DNA from: Dyadobacter bucti
GTDB lineage: Bacteria; Bacteroidota; Bacteroidia; Cytophagales; Spirosomataceae
Assembly: GCF_005869225.1 (NCBI RefSeq)
Contig: NZ_SWFP01000004.1
Location: forward strand, 620,001-684,000
Reading direction: 5' to 3'
Length of the DNA stretch: 64,000 nt
Shown piece by piece: positions 9,665 to 18,607 of this stretch. The translations under genes were made by a program, and so were the position numbers. Within the stretch, counting starts at the first letter, position 1. The number at the start of each line of letters is the position of its first letter. Under the pieces are notes generated by a model that was not told the DNA's origin, did not search any database, and saw nothing but the letters and a program-made list of their open reading frames with translations.

Positions 9665-11584
9665 ATGTCTACCCCCACAGGAAGTAAATCGGTCTTTCGA
9701 CTCGATATCAATGCATTGCGAGCAGTGGCCGTTGTCGGCGTAATACTTTTTCATTATAAAGTCCCTTTTTTCGACGGCGGATTCAGCGGAGTCGATATAT
9801 TCTTCGTGATTTCAGGCTATCTGATGACAAAAATTATCATCAGCGGACTGGCTAAAGATACTTTTTCCCTGGCCGATTTTTACGGACGCCGGGTTCAACG
9901 CATCATCCCGGCCCTTCTTTTTGTAGTTTCAATTTTGGTCGCCGTCACTTTTTTCTTCTACCTCCCTACGGAATTTACGCTGATTGCTGAAAATGCGGTA
10001 GCCAGTGTCCTTTTTTACTCCAATATGTTGTATCAGAAGAGTAATTATTTTGATGCTTCTTCTGATACAAATATGTTTCTTCATACCTGGTCTCTTTCTG
10101 TAGAGTGGCAGTTTTATCTGATCCTGCCCTTGGTACTGATGTTTTTCAAGCGGTTTTTCGGTAAGGACAAGGTGAAATATTTGCTTCTTTTCATCGGATC
10201 GGTGGCCGTAATTTTCGTTGCCGCTACGGTTTTGACCTGGTATAAGCCTACCTATTCCTTCTATATGCTGCCAACCAGGTCGTGGGAGATGCTGATGGGC
10301 GGAATTGCTTTTTTAGCTGAGGATTTCGTGGGTCGGCGCGGTTCCAGGCTTCTGGCGCTCATTGGCTACGGAGTTCTGGCAATATGTATGGTAGGGCTGA
10401 CCAGTGAGATGAAGTGGCCGGGCATCTATACCCTTGTACCTGTACTGGCGACTTTTATGATCATTTTGTCCAACGATAACAGCCTGCTTTTCCTCAAATC
10501 GTCCGTGATTCAGTTTATCGGAAAAATATCCTATTCACTTTATCTCTGGCACTGGCCTGTGTATGTCATTGCGGGTTATCTGGGTATTGTGTTAACACCG
10601 CTTTCCGTGTTGGGGATGATATCGGTTTCTCTGATCATGGCTTACATATCATTCAGGTACATCGAGTCGATCCGGTTTGAAACCAGTAAGCGGGTATTAA
10701 TAGCAACGGCCTTCAGTGCAGCAGTTGTTTTTGTGCTTTCTACAAAAAGCATGAATGATGTAGTGTTTGAAAAAAAGACACTTGAAATTTCAGGTTATTC
10801 CAAAATTCATAAAGCGGAGCACGATAAGCAGTTCAACTATGCCTGTTTTATCACTACGATTAATCCTGATATCGACCGGGAGAAATGTTTGAAGATAGAC
10901 GAAAACGGCAGGAATTTTGTGCTTTTCGGGGACAGCCATTCTGCGCATTTATCGCAATCGTTGCGCGAGGATTTTGCAAAGATGAACATAAAATTGGTAC
11001 AGGCCTCTGCCAGCGGCTGTCTGCCGGTACTGAGAAAAGATAAGAAAAACAGATGTACGGAACTGATCGATTACATTTATCTGGACTATCTGCCGAAAAA
11101 TGCACATAAAATAGACGGTGTTATCATCAGTGCCAACTGGATTACCTGTAATTCTCCAAAAGAACTGGTGAGGGACCTTCATGAAACGATTGCATATCTT
11201 GAAAAGCTGAAGATCAAGGTTATATTAATTGGCCAGAATGAGACCTATACCATACCGTATGCATCCATTGCAGCCAGGGAGAACGAATATGACTATGACG
11301 CGTCGGAACAGTTTAGCAACAGATTTCTGGTGCCCTTGTCCGACACGATCAACAATACGCTGCGGCGACATTTCCAATCGAAATACGTGGATATTTATAA
11401 TATCAGTTCGATCCCGAAGGTTTCAGAAAACAATATTCCTTACATGTCTGACCAGAACCATTTTACAAAATATGGGGCTGATCTGGTTGCAAAAAAAATC
11501 CTGTCAAGCAGGGAATTTGCAGATTTTCTTGAAGCCAGGGATGATTCGGTGAACCGGTTCACCCTGACTTCAAGATCCGAATAA
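9665..11584 (+). CDS. OafA/YrhL-type acyltransferase with C-terminal SGNH domain
   Basis: Proteins of this build O-acetylate cell-surface polysaccharides or lipids. The N-terminal half (residues about 1-350) is an Acyl_transf_3 membrane domain with about ten hydrophobic segments. It starts with FRLDINALRAVAVVGVILFHY, where the conserved R and H are seen, then GGFSGVDIFFVISGYLM and a LHTWSLSVEWQFYLILP stretch. The C-terminal half is an SGNH hydrolase-like domain facing the periplasm: the Ser block is VLFGDSHSAHL (about residue 420) and the Asp/His block is SDQNHFTKYGA near the end. The 639-residue length is standard for the fused form. It may modify lipopolysaccharide or exopolysaccharide; no glycan cluster is next to it, so the acceptor is unknown. 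It is convergent with the BASS transporter gene. Confidence 0.92.
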   Translation: MSTPTGSKSVFRLDINALRAVAVVGVILFHYKVPFFDGGFSGVDIFFVISGYLMTKIIISGLAKDTFSLADFYGRRVQRIIPALLFVVSILVAVTFFFYLPTEFTLIAENAVASVLFYSNMLYQKSNYFDASSDTNMFLHTWSLSVEWQFYLILPLVLMFFKRFFGKDKVKYLLLFIGSVAVIFVAATVLTWYKPTYSFYMLPTRSWEMLMGGIAFLAEDFVGRRGSRLLALIGYGVLAICMVGLTSEMKWPGIYTLVPVLATFMIILSNDNSLLFLKSSVIQFIGKISYSLYLWHWPVYVIAGYLGIVLTPLSVLGMISVSLIMAYISFRYIESIRFETSKRVLIATAFSAAVVFVLSTKSMNDVVFEKKTLEISGYSKIHKAEHDKQFNYACFITTINPDIDREKCLKIDENGRNFVLFGDSHSAHLSQSLREDFAKMNIKLVQASASGCLPVLRKDKKNRCTELIDYIYLDYLPKNAHKIDGVIISANWITCNSPKELVRDLHETIAYLEKLKIKVILIGQNETYTIPYASIAARENEYDYDASEQFSNRFLVPLSDTINNTLRRHFQSKYVDIYNISSIPKVSENNIPYMSDQNHFTKYGADLVAKKILSSREFADFLEARDDSVNRFTLTSRSE

Positions 11585-11592
11585 AGATGCTA

Positions 11593-12699
11593 TTAATGCG
11601 CCCTGCCGGTTTCTACATAAGTATCTTCGTCACCGGTAGGCTTGCCTTGCCACCAGGAAGCCAGGATCGATCCGGTAATATTCATCAGGGGGCCGAAAAT
11701 GGCGGGAGCTAGACCTACAGTCGCCATTTTTCCCATTTCTTTGGCGATACCCGAGGCTAATCCTCCGTTTTGCATTCCAACTTCGATGGCGATGGTGCGG
11801 CAATCACGTTCACTCATTTTAAATAACCTGCCCGACCAGTATCCGAGGATATAGCCCGAAAGGTTGTGGATCAATACGAGTAACAGCAAAGCCGGCCCGA
11901 TGGTCAGCAGGCTGTCGCGGCCGGCCGCGGTGATGATCACGATAATAAATGCGATCCCGCCCATGGACACCAGGGGCATAGCGGCGTCGAGCCACTTCAC
12001 TTTTCCGGTGAAAAGCTTGTTGAACAGCAGTCCGGCACCGATCGGAATAATCACCATTTTGATGATATCCCACATCATGTGCAGGGTATCGATCTTTACA
12101 AAAGCACCTGCCAGGAAACTCATCAGAAGCGGTGTTACAAGCGGCGCAAGCATCGTCGAGATCGCGGTGATCGTGATCGAAAGCGCGAGGTTTGCTTTGG
12201 CCAGGTAGGAGATGACATTGGATGCCATTCCATTGGGCGAGCAGCCGATCAGGATGATACCTGCTGCAATTTCAGGAGGGAAACCGCTGATGCTTGCCAG
12301 CGTATAGCCGATCGAAGGCATGATAATAAAATGGCTCACCACGCCGATCAAAACACCTTTTGGCATTTTAACAACACCTACAAAGTCGCCGAAACTCATG
12401 GAAGTACCCATCCCGAACATGATGATCTGGATGAGAGGTGTAATGAGGACAGCAAGTTTGAAGCCATTGAACTCCTGGAAATACTGAGGATAGTAGAGCG
12501 CGGTAGTTACCGCTGCGAATATCACCGTGGTATAAGTAAATCCTTTCAGTTTCTCATATCCGCGAAAACTGACGGCCAGCAAAAGAAAAAACGCGATGAA
12601 AAACGGACCGGCCTGGGGCAGGTTTCCAGAAAGGGCAAAGTAAAGGGCAACCAGTAAACACAAAGCGGCAACACCGGAGAGGGCCTTATAAATATTCAT
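11593..12699 (-). CDS. Bile acid:sodium symporter (BASS) family transporter
   Basis: BASS proteins are inner-membrane sodium-coupled importers of organic acids such as bile acids, pyruvate and other keto or hydroxy acids. The 368-residue product has about ten hydrophobic segments and the family motifs MFGMGTSMSFGDF, GIILIGCSPNGMASNVISYLAKANLALS and EVGMQNGGLASGIAKEMG; the GxxP-G(M/A) crossover and the E-G-QN motif are sodium/substrate-site features in this family. A short hydrophilic tail ends ETGRAH. It is the last gene of module 1, 21 nt after the exported RraA-family gene. This position suggests, by inference, that it carries the organic-acid product of the module's periplasmic enzymes into the cell. 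Confidence 0.9.
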   Translation of the reverse strand: MNIYKALSGVAALCLLVALYFALSGNLPQAGPFFIAFFLLLAVSFRGYEKLKGFTYTTVIFAAVTTALYYPQYFQEFNGFKLAVLITPLIQIIMFGMGTSMSFGDFVGVVKMPKGVLIGVVSHFIIMPSIGYTLASISGFPPEIAAGIILIGCSPNGMASNVISYLAKANLALSITITAISTMLAPLVTPLLMSFLAGAFVKIDTLHMMWDIIKMVIIPIGAGLLFNKLFTGKVKWLDAAMPLVSMGGIAFIIVIITAAGRDSLLTIGPALLLLVLIHNLSGYILGYWSGRLFKMSERDCRTIAIEVGMQNGGLASGIAKEMGKMATVGLAPAIFGPLMNITGSILASWWQGKPTGDEDTYVETGRAH

Positions 12700-12720
12700 A
12701 ATCAGGGATCTAGAATGCGG

Positions 12721-13656
12721 TTACCAGGTTCTTTTTTTCATATACTCATCCAACTCAGATCGCTTCATCGGAATTTCCTTCGGGTTTTTGTCAAGCCATT
12801 TCAGGAAATCGGATTTCAGGGTGTCGCTCCATTGGCTGTCGATCTGGCCCGGGGTATACTTACCTTCTTTGAGCATCTGGATACCAAATTTGTCACGTAT
12901 TGCAATAAATTCCGCTGTCAGGATCACCTTTTCGGCAAGGTGGGCAGGAATGAAAATAACACCTTCACGTTTGGCAAGCACAAGGTCGCCAGGCAAAACG
13001 ATCGCGCGACCGATACGGATTGGTGTGTTCAAACCGGAGAGGAAAACATCTTTGAGGTAGGAAGGATCCCAGTCCCTTACAAATGCGTTGAAGCCCTCAA
13101 TTTTGGAAAGTCCTTCAAGATCGCGGGACGACGCATCGAAAATCACGCCGTTACCCGATTTGGCAAAAATAGAGTTTCCAAGATTATCGCCGATCAGTGT
13201 CCCCTGCGCAATTTTCCCGAAACCGTCCGCTACATATACATCACCCTTTGAAAGCTGGTCGATTGGCCACGAATTGGTATTCCCGATCCTTCCGTTTTTT
13301 GCACCCCGGTCTTTGATGTTTTTTTCAACATCCGGGCGGGAGGGCATGAACTGAGCAGTAAGGGCACGTCCTGCAATGGGCACATCCTGGTGTATCATTT
13401 TCCAGTTTCCGTCAAACTGGCAGTTGTAGCCTTCATTTTGTAATACTACCCAGGCTTCCTCAATGGCAATTTCCTTCACCCGCCTGATCAGGTCGTCCGG
13501 TACCTTGGGGCGTCCGTCCGGAAATCGCTCACCTTTCCATTCAGAGGTAAGGAAGATCAATTCATCTTTGGATATGGTCTGTGCACCGGCAGGCTGGTAA
13601 GCAGCCATGCCCATAGATATTACTGTGGAAAATAAACCTAAGAATTTTAATCTCAT
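12721..13656 (-). CDS. Exported RraA/HMG-aldolase family protein
   Basis: RraA-fold proteins include metal-dependent aldolases acting on 4-hydroxy-4-methyl-2-oxoglutarate-like acids as well as the RNase E regulator RraA. Residues 1-25 form a Sec signal peptide (hydrophobic segment, then AGAQ). The RraA domain covers about residues 90-290: GDVYVADGFGKIAQGTLIGDNLGNSIFAKSG in pieces, then GVIFDASSRDLEGL with the R-D pair that contacts substrate in the aldolases, and PGDLVLAKREGVIFIPAHLA. The usual D-G before the RD loop reads D-A-S-S here. An RNase E role is excluded by export; a periplasmic aldolase or decarboxylase role is the better guess. It sits between the CocE hydrolase and the BASS transporter genes in module 1. 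Confidence 0.83.
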   Translation of the reverse strand: MRLKFLGLFSTVISMGMAAYQPAGAQTISKDELIFLTSEWKGERFPDGRPKVPDDLIRRVKEIAIEEAWVVLQNEGYNCQFDGNWKMIHQDVPIAGRALTAQFMPSRPDVEKNIKDRGAKNGRIGNTNSWPIDQLSKGDVYVADGFGKIAQGTLIGDNLGNSIFAKSGNGVIFDASSRDLEGLSKIEGFNAFVRDWDPSYLKDVFLSGLNTPIRIGRAIVLPGDLVLAKREGVIFIPAHLAEKVILTAEFIAIRDKFGIQMLKEGKYTPGQIDSQWSDTLKSDFLKWLDKNPKEIPMKRSELDEYMKKRTW

Positions 13657-13918
13657 AAATTCAAAAAAAATTTAGCGGCTGGAAATAGATAAAAGTCTAA
13701 AATTAAGAATGGTTTAACTAATTCGGTTCTTCAAAATGTTATTTTTCATGTCAAATCAGTTACTTTTTAAAGAAAAGATCAGAATGAAAGCGATCAAGAT
13801 GTAAGCCTGAAAGCCAATCAGCTGGGCGAACATCAATATTTGACGACATGGTATTTGTCTTTATTTCAATACATTGAATAAAAACTCAATGCGGCAACAT
13901 CATCAATCAAAAACAGCA

Positions 13919-15715
13919 TCATTTATCACCGAAATCACTTACCACCGGTAAAACGATCCTGCTTATTTTGGGCCCGCCGTGGTGAATGGTCTGTTGCGCA
14001 ATGCGTGTTTTGGTGCTGCTGCCCAAGGGCTCGCCGGTGTTGGGGTTTCTGTCAAACTGCGGGAAATTGCTGGACGTGATATCCACCCGGATGCGGTGGC
14101 CGGGCTGGAAGACGTTAGCCGTTCCGGTCATTTCGATTTCGTATTCGTAAACCTGATTAGGTGTGAGCAGCTTTATTTTGTCCAGTCCTTCGCGGAATTT
14201 AGCTCTGATAATCCCTTCCGAAACCGGCATCGCAAAGCCACTTGGGTAAACATCCACCAATTTGATCATCCAATCGGTGTCAGGTCCGTCTGTGGTGGCA
14301 TGTAACTTCATTTTCACCGGACCGGCTATGGTCAGCGGTTTTTCGAGAAATTCACTGGTGTAAACGAGTACGTCCTCCCTTTGTTCGAGCGTGCGCTGGT
14401 CTCGGGGGCCGGAGGCCGTGGGCGTTCCGCAGCAGTTGTTTCCGCCCATGGTCGGCACGGGGCTCTGCGGATCATAGCGGTAGGTGTCTGTACCTGCTTT
14501 TTCAGGTTTGGTGAATGAAAGTTTCCCTCCTCCGCGTACTGAGTTTGCAGTTCCGTCCGCGCCCAGATACAGCTCCTGGTATTTTGTTCCGGGAACAGGC
14601 CAGTCGGTTTCGCCCCGCCATTTGTTAATGCCCATATAGAACAATTTTACAGGTTTTTCTTTATCGAGACCATTTTTGATGCCTTTCAGGTGGTAATCAA
14701 AAAAGCCGAGTTCCGTTTCAAACTGGTCCACATAAGCAGCAGGGGTGAAGTCCACACCGCCGAAGGACTGCGAAGGTCCGTGTCCCCAGGGACCGATGAT
14801 CATGCGGGCACCGGCTCTTGCCTCAGGTGTTGCGCCTTTGTTTTTCATCCCCACATAACCGTTAATCGTACCCATCACAAAGATGTCGAACCAGCCTCCG
14901 GACGTGTAGGTTGGTACCTTTATTTTGTTAAAACGCTCTTCGTCACTGATGGATTTCCAGTATTCGTCATAGCTCTCGTGCTTGATCCAGTCGCGGTAAT
15001 GCTGTACTACGGAACCGGCACCTTTCATATCCATGTCCTTCAAAGGCAGGTGCATCAGTAAGTTGTCGTATTTGACTTCTTCCGGCATGAAACTCTCGGT
15101 GTGCCAGGTTTGGGGCAGCATGATCCTGTTTGGCATTCTCGCCACACCCCAGCCATAATTGAAACTCAGGCGGTATGCCCCGCCCATGGTCAGCCAGTTT
15201 GCATAAATGTTGGTGGAGGCCAGTGCAGGAAAAGCAGCAGTTAAATGCGGCGGCGCCATACTCGCAGCCTGCCACTGGTTATGACCCAGGTAGCTGCCGC
15301 CCTGCGTACCGACTTTGCCATTTGAAAAATCCTGCGCCGCTGCCCATTCAATGGTATCGTAACCATCATTGGCTTCATCGCGGAAAGGTTCCCATTTGCC
15401 ATCGCTTTCATAGCGGCCGCGTACATCCTGTACGATCACGACATAGCCGCGTTGCGCAAACTTGGTCATGGTCTGGTGGTGGACTCCCTCACGCTGAGAT
15501 CCGTAAGGGGTCCTGGTGATGATCGTCGGATACTTGCCGGGCTCGGCGGGCATGTACATATCTGCATACAGGATCACGCCGTCACGCATCGGAATAGCCT
15601 GATGTCTGACAATTTTTATCTCATTTTGAGTACCGGAAAAGCTTGGGAAAGAGCAAGCGCAGAGAACGAAAAAGAAAAGAAAAAATCTCGGAGATATGCT
15701 GGGTTTAGTGATCAT
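13919..15715 (-). CDS. Exported CocE/NonD family hydrolase (X-Pro dipeptidyl-peptidase S15 fold)
   Basis: This is an alpha/beta serine hydrolase that cleaves ester or amide bonds of acylated small molecules or peptides. A Sec signal peptide covers about residues 1-28. The S15 catalytic domain has the MRDGVILYADMYMPA start, VVIVQDVRGRYESDGKW and the nucleophile elbow GTQGGSYLGHNQW (Ser about residue 146). A C-terminal jelly-roll PepX_C domain has DWMIKLVDVYPSG and FPQFDRNPNTGEP, with a candidate catalytic His in TIHHGG near the end. At 598 residues it is the usual size for CocE/acyl-peptide hydrolases. It follows the amidohydrolase gene by 39 nt, so the two probably act on the same compound class in the periplasm; the substrate is unknown. 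Confidence 0.9.
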   Translation of the reverse strand: MITKPSISPRFFLFFFVLCACSFPSFSGTQNEIKIVRHQAIPMRDGVILYADMYMPAEPGKYPTIITRTPYGSQREGVHHQTMTKFAQRGYVVIVQDVRGRYESDGKWEPFRDEANDGYDTIEWAAAQDFSNGKVGTQGGSYLGHNQWQAASMAPPHLTAAFPALASTNIYANWLTMGGAYRLSFNYGWGVARMPNRIMLPQTWHTESFMPEEVKYDNLLMHLPLKDMDMKGAGSVVQHYRDWIKHESYDEYWKSISDEERFNKIKVPTYTSGGWFDIFVMGTINGYVGMKNKGATPEARAGARMIIGPWGHGPSQSFGGVDFTPAAYVDQFETELGFFDYHLKGIKNGLDKEKPVKLFYMGINKWRGETDWPVPGTKYQELYLGADGTANSVRGGGKLSFTKPEKAGTDTYRYDPQSPVPTMGGNNCCGTPTASGPRDQRTLEQREDVLVYTSEFLEKPLTIAGPVKMKLHATTDGPDTDWMIKLVDVYPSGFAMPVSEGIIRAKFREGLDKIKLLTPNQVYEYEIEMTGTANVFQPGHRIRVDITSSNFPQFDRNPNTGEPLGSSTKTRIAQQTIHHGGPKISRIVLPVVSDFGDK

Positions 15716-15754
15716 GTTAAAGGGTTAGGTAGGATGGGTTCTGTACTTGAAAAG

Positions 15755-17026
15755 TTATCTTCTCGATACAACGACTGGGTTTGTCAGGCCATTGAGATCG
15801 TATACCACTCTTCCTGCGCGGATCGTCACTTCGGCTTCCAGCTTTTGTTTTCCCTGGATCTTTGTACCTGTGTAATCGAAGAAACCGAACGTCCCGGTGT
15901 CGTTCAACTGAAATTTACCATCCAGCAACCGCAGTACGGTAACATCGGCACGCGAGCCTACGGAGAGATTTCCCAGCTGTTCCCGGTGAATAACCTGAGC
16001 GGGAGTCCAGGTGCTCGCCTTAATGACACTTTGGAGGTCCATGCCCATGGCCAGGAATTTCGACATCACGTTCAGCATATCCTTCATGGCATTGTTCATG
16101 CTGCCCGTATGAATGTCTGTACTGATCGTATTCGGGTAAAATCCGCTTTTGACGGCAGGAATGGCCTGTGAAAAAGCGAAACTGATACCGCCATAACCCA
16201 CGTCAAAATTGATCCCTCTTTTCCGCGCTTCATAAACGAAAGGCTTTATTTTTCCGGTAGCCACATCCAGGATGGGTTCACGGCCGCCCAGCTGCCCGAA
16301 ACAATGTGTGAAAATGTCGCCAGGGCGCAGGTGTTTCATAAAAAGCTCTTCAATCGGCAAAACAGGATCGCTTCCGCCGAAATCGATCATGACCGGGATA
16401 TTGGCCAGCTTACCAGCTTCTACCGCGCGGTCAGTCGGGGCCCAGTTATGGCCGTTGAAGTGTGCCAGTTTGATCCCTACAATGTATTCGGGGTTTTCTT
16501 TGGCCACTTTGGCGGTTGCCGCAGCGTCCATATCCTCTACGTTCTGCTCGTAAGTTCCGCCCCGCATACCTTCCCCAACGATATTCAGGAAAGAGAGTAC
16601 ACGTGTCCTCGAAATATCAATGGTCTGTTTTTTGAAATCGGCAAAAGATTTCCAGCCTGCGCAGCCTGCATCAACCACCGTAGTGACCCCGGTACGGAAA
16701 GTAAAGCCGTCTGGCGGAAGGGCATTTGGGCCGTTACTGTAAGTCTGGTCCATTTTGGTGCCGTAAAAATTATGGGAATGAATGTCGATCAGTCCTGGGG
16801 TAACGTACAGACCTTTTGCATCCACAACCTGTCTTCCTTCTTTGGGGTCAATGTTTTTGGCGACACTCATGATCGTGTCACCTTTCATCGCCACGTCCAT
16901 GACCTCATTGATATTGTTTTTCGGGTCGATCACATGTCCGCCTTTGATAACCACACTGTATTTCTGTGCATTGGCAGCGGTAATGATTGCGAATGCACAG
17001 AAAATGGATAAAAATTTCTTTTTCAT
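15755..17026 (-). CDS. Exported COG3964-type amidohydrolase/deacetylase, module 1 copy
   Basis: COG3964 amidohydrolases are binuclear-metal enzymes; characterised relatives remove acetyl groups from small acids or amines. A Sec signal peptide (1-20, ending NAQ) precedes the catalytic domain. Candidate metal ligands are His83 and His85 (DIHSH), Lys186 (VGIKLAHF), His241 (FTHCF) and Asp304 (STDIHTG). In the position where I recall a second His in a DVGHG-like motif, the protein has Tyr278 (FDVGYGG). The paralogue in module 2 has the same change, so this is probably a subfamily trait and not damage. The gene follows the SelA-like gene but is separated from it by 239 nt that include an interspersed-repeat-like stretch. 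The amidohydrolase/SelA-like pairing is conserved in other bacteria by family knowledge; export is the unusual part. Confidence 0.9.
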   Translation of the reverse strand: MKKKFLSIFCAFAIITAANAQKYSVVIKGGHVIDPKNNINEVMDVAMKGDTIMSVAKNIDPKEGRQVVDAKGLYVTPGLIDIHSHNFYGTKMDQTYSNGPNALPPDGFTFRTGVTTVVDAGCAGWKSFADFKKQTIDISRTRVLSFLNIVGEGMRGGTYEQNVEDMDAAATAKVAKENPEYIVGIKLAHFNGHNWAPTDRAVEAGKLANIPVMIDFGGSDPVLPIEELFMKHLRPGDIFTHCFGQLGGREPILDVATGKIKPFVYEARKRGINFDVGYGGISFAFSQAIPAVKSGFYPNTISTDIHTGSMNNAMKDMLNVMSKFLAMGMDLQSVIKASTWTPAQVIHREQLGNLSVGSRADVTVLRLLDGKFQLNDTGTFGFFDYTGTKIQGKQKLEAEVTIRAGRVVYDLNGLTNPVVVSRR

Positions 17027-17058
17027 TTCAAAATTGAATTGGTCAATGATTTACAAAA

Positions 17059-17160
17059 TGTCAACCTGAGGGCCAGCCAGCGAAGCAAAAAGCAATATTC
17101 AACGGTTCGCCGCGATGACGTCGCTGCTATCGTCCTGAGCGCAGTGAAGAATTTTGGAAA
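17059..17160. repeat. Interspersed-repeat-like sequence between the module 1 PLP-enzyme and amidohydrolase genes
   Basis: The 239-nt gap between these two genes contains GTCAACCTGAGGGCC near 17059 and CGTCCTGAGCGCAGTGAAGAATTTTGG near 17131. The second closely resembles the GTCCTGAGCG(A/C)AG(T/C)GAAGAAT sequences that recur between genes in many Bacteroidota genomes. The equivalent gap in module 2 is only 40 nt, so this looks like an insertion within module 1. Confidence 0.5.
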
Positions 17161-17265
17161 AATGCTCCTGCACTTCGACCGAACCGGCGGCACCGTGCGC
17201 TACCGTTGATAATTTTATATAATATATTGGATAAAATCGGCCAATCACGGCATCGCCCAGCGGCA

Positions 17266-18501
17266 TTACACCAACGCTTTCGTCAGTTCTTCCTTGATCC
17301 GTGCGGCTACGATCTTATCCTGGCCGGGTTTGAGCATGAAAACTGTGACGTCGATGCTGGGCAGGTCTCCGCCCCCGGGTACCACTTCGATGGAAGGATT
17401 CCCTTTCCTGAGGTTTTCAACCAGGTCTTTGCGGGTCAGTTTGATTTTGGTATTGTCCCAGGTAATTTTCACCGTAGGTACGTGGTTCGCGATAGGAGGG
17501 AGGTACATTTCAGTTGTAACGCCAGCCACCGTTTTCAGCTTGCCTTCAATTTCGGCAACCCGTTCGTCCCACATTTTTCTTTCTTTCACGTGGTCCATGT
17601 TCACAAATCTTTCCACTGCCACATACATGCCTATCATTTCTTCCTTGTTCACTTTCATGCCGCGTCCGATATTGCCGCCGCGCGGAGGTGCGCTGAGCCT
17701 GGCTGCTGCGATCAGCTCTTTTTTGCCCATCAAAATACCCGCACTCTGAGGCCCGCGCATCGCTTTCCCGCCTGAAATACAAACCAGGTCGAAACCGAGC
17801 TCATTGAATTTCCAGAGGTTTTCAACAGGAGGTACGTCGGCTGCAATGTCGATCATCGTGGGAATGCTGTGTTTTTTTGCCAGTGCAACCCATTCAGCAT
17901 GCTGTATTTTTCCCAGAAGCGATGCGGTATTTAAAAACCACATCATAGCAGTTTTTTCATTGATGGCTTTTTCAGCCTCTTCAAGGGTTTCGATCTCAAC
18001 AATGGAAACGCCCGTGTTAGTAAGTGCATGTACGTAGCCGGTATTGTGACCTTTCTGTACGATCACCTCTGATTTCATCCCGGTTCCTTCCAGTCTGGGG
18101 AGCTGTGATACCTTTTTCTGGTCCATGCCCGTAAGCACGCCCGCTGTACCCAGTACCAGCGCTGACCAGCAGCCTGCTGTCACCATAGCAGCTTCCGCGT
18201 GTACGAGGGCTGCGATTTTTTCTCCTACCTTGTCCTGCACTTCTTCGAGCATCACATATTCCTGCGAACTGGTCTGAATCGCAGCCAGTACTTCATCAGG
18301 CATGATCGAGGCGGTCATAGCCGTGTAATTTCCGGCAGCATTGATGAAAGTCCGCAGGCCCAGTTCTTTCAATACGTCGCGGGCAGGCACTTTTGCAACT
18401 TCCGACGCAAAAGCACTTTCTAAAGGGAGGGCGCCGCCGATGAGGCCGCCCAGTACCGGAACGGCCGACAGCCGTTTAATTAATTTTCTTCTGGTTAACA
18501 T
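17266..18501 (-). CDS. Tat-exported SelA-like PLP-dependent enzyme, module 1 copy
   Basis: The 411-residue protein belongs to the selenocysteine-synthase-related (COG1921) fold-type I PLP enzymes, whose known non-SelA members include D-glucosaminate 6-phosphate ammonia-lyase. The N terminus reads TRRKLIK, a twin-arginine motif, followed by a hydrophobic stretch and A-F-A-S-E, so it should be exported folded with its cofactor. The PLP lysine is Lys246 in CISGGKAMRGPQSAG, and Asp218 in TMIDIAAD is the expected pyridine-nitrogen partner. INAAGNYTAMTASIMP and VTAGCWSAL are other family blocks. Selenocysteine synthesis is ruled out by export and the missing N-terminal domain. I infer an ammonia-lyase-type elimination on an amino acid or amino-sugar acid. 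It lies between SusD and the amidohydrolase gene, as in module 2. Confidence 0.88.
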   Translation of the reverse strand: MLTRRKLIKRLSAVPVLGGLIGGALPLESAFASEVAKVPARDVLKELGLRTFINAAGNYTAMTASIMPDEVLAAIQTSSQEYVMLEEVQDKVGEKIAALVHAEAAMVTAGCWSALVLGTAGVLTGMDQKKVSQLPRLEGTGMKSEVIVQKGHNTGYVHALTNTGVSIVEIETLEEAEKAINEKTAMMWFLNTASLLGKIQHAEWVALAKKHSIPTMIDIAADVPPVENLWKFNELGFDLVCISGGKAMRGPQSAGILMGKKELIAAARLSAPPRGGNIGRGMKVNKEEMIGMYVAVERFVNMDHVKERKMWDERVAEIEGKLKTVAGVTTEMYLPPIANHVPTVKITWDNTKIKLTRKDLVENLRKGNPSIEVVPGGGDLPSIDVTVFMLKPGQDKIVAARIKEELTKALV

Positions 18502-18544
18502 GGTCCGGAAAGATTAGAGTTTAGAAATAATGTTCAAAATACAA

Positions 18545-18576
18545 ACGGATTGCCGATTCTAAAACCAGCAATCCGT
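18545..18576 (-). terminator. Stem-loop downstream of susD, module 1
   Basis: ACGGATTGC (18545-18553) and GCAATCCGT (18568-18576) form a perfect 9-bp stem with a 14-nt loop, in the gap between the SusD stop and the SelA-like start. A second small hairpin, ACCGGCAGGCCGGT-like, lies right next to it. There is no long T tract, so partial termination or mRNA end protection is more likely than a full stop. A hairpin occupies the same place in module 2. Confidence 0.55.
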
Positions 18577-18607
18577 CGTACACCGGCAGGCCGGTCACAA
18601 AAAATGC

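Noticed and set aside
17266-18501. Selenocysteine synthase (SelA)
   Set aside because: The protein has an export signal, lacks the SelA N-terminal domain and has no selB, selD or selC nearby.
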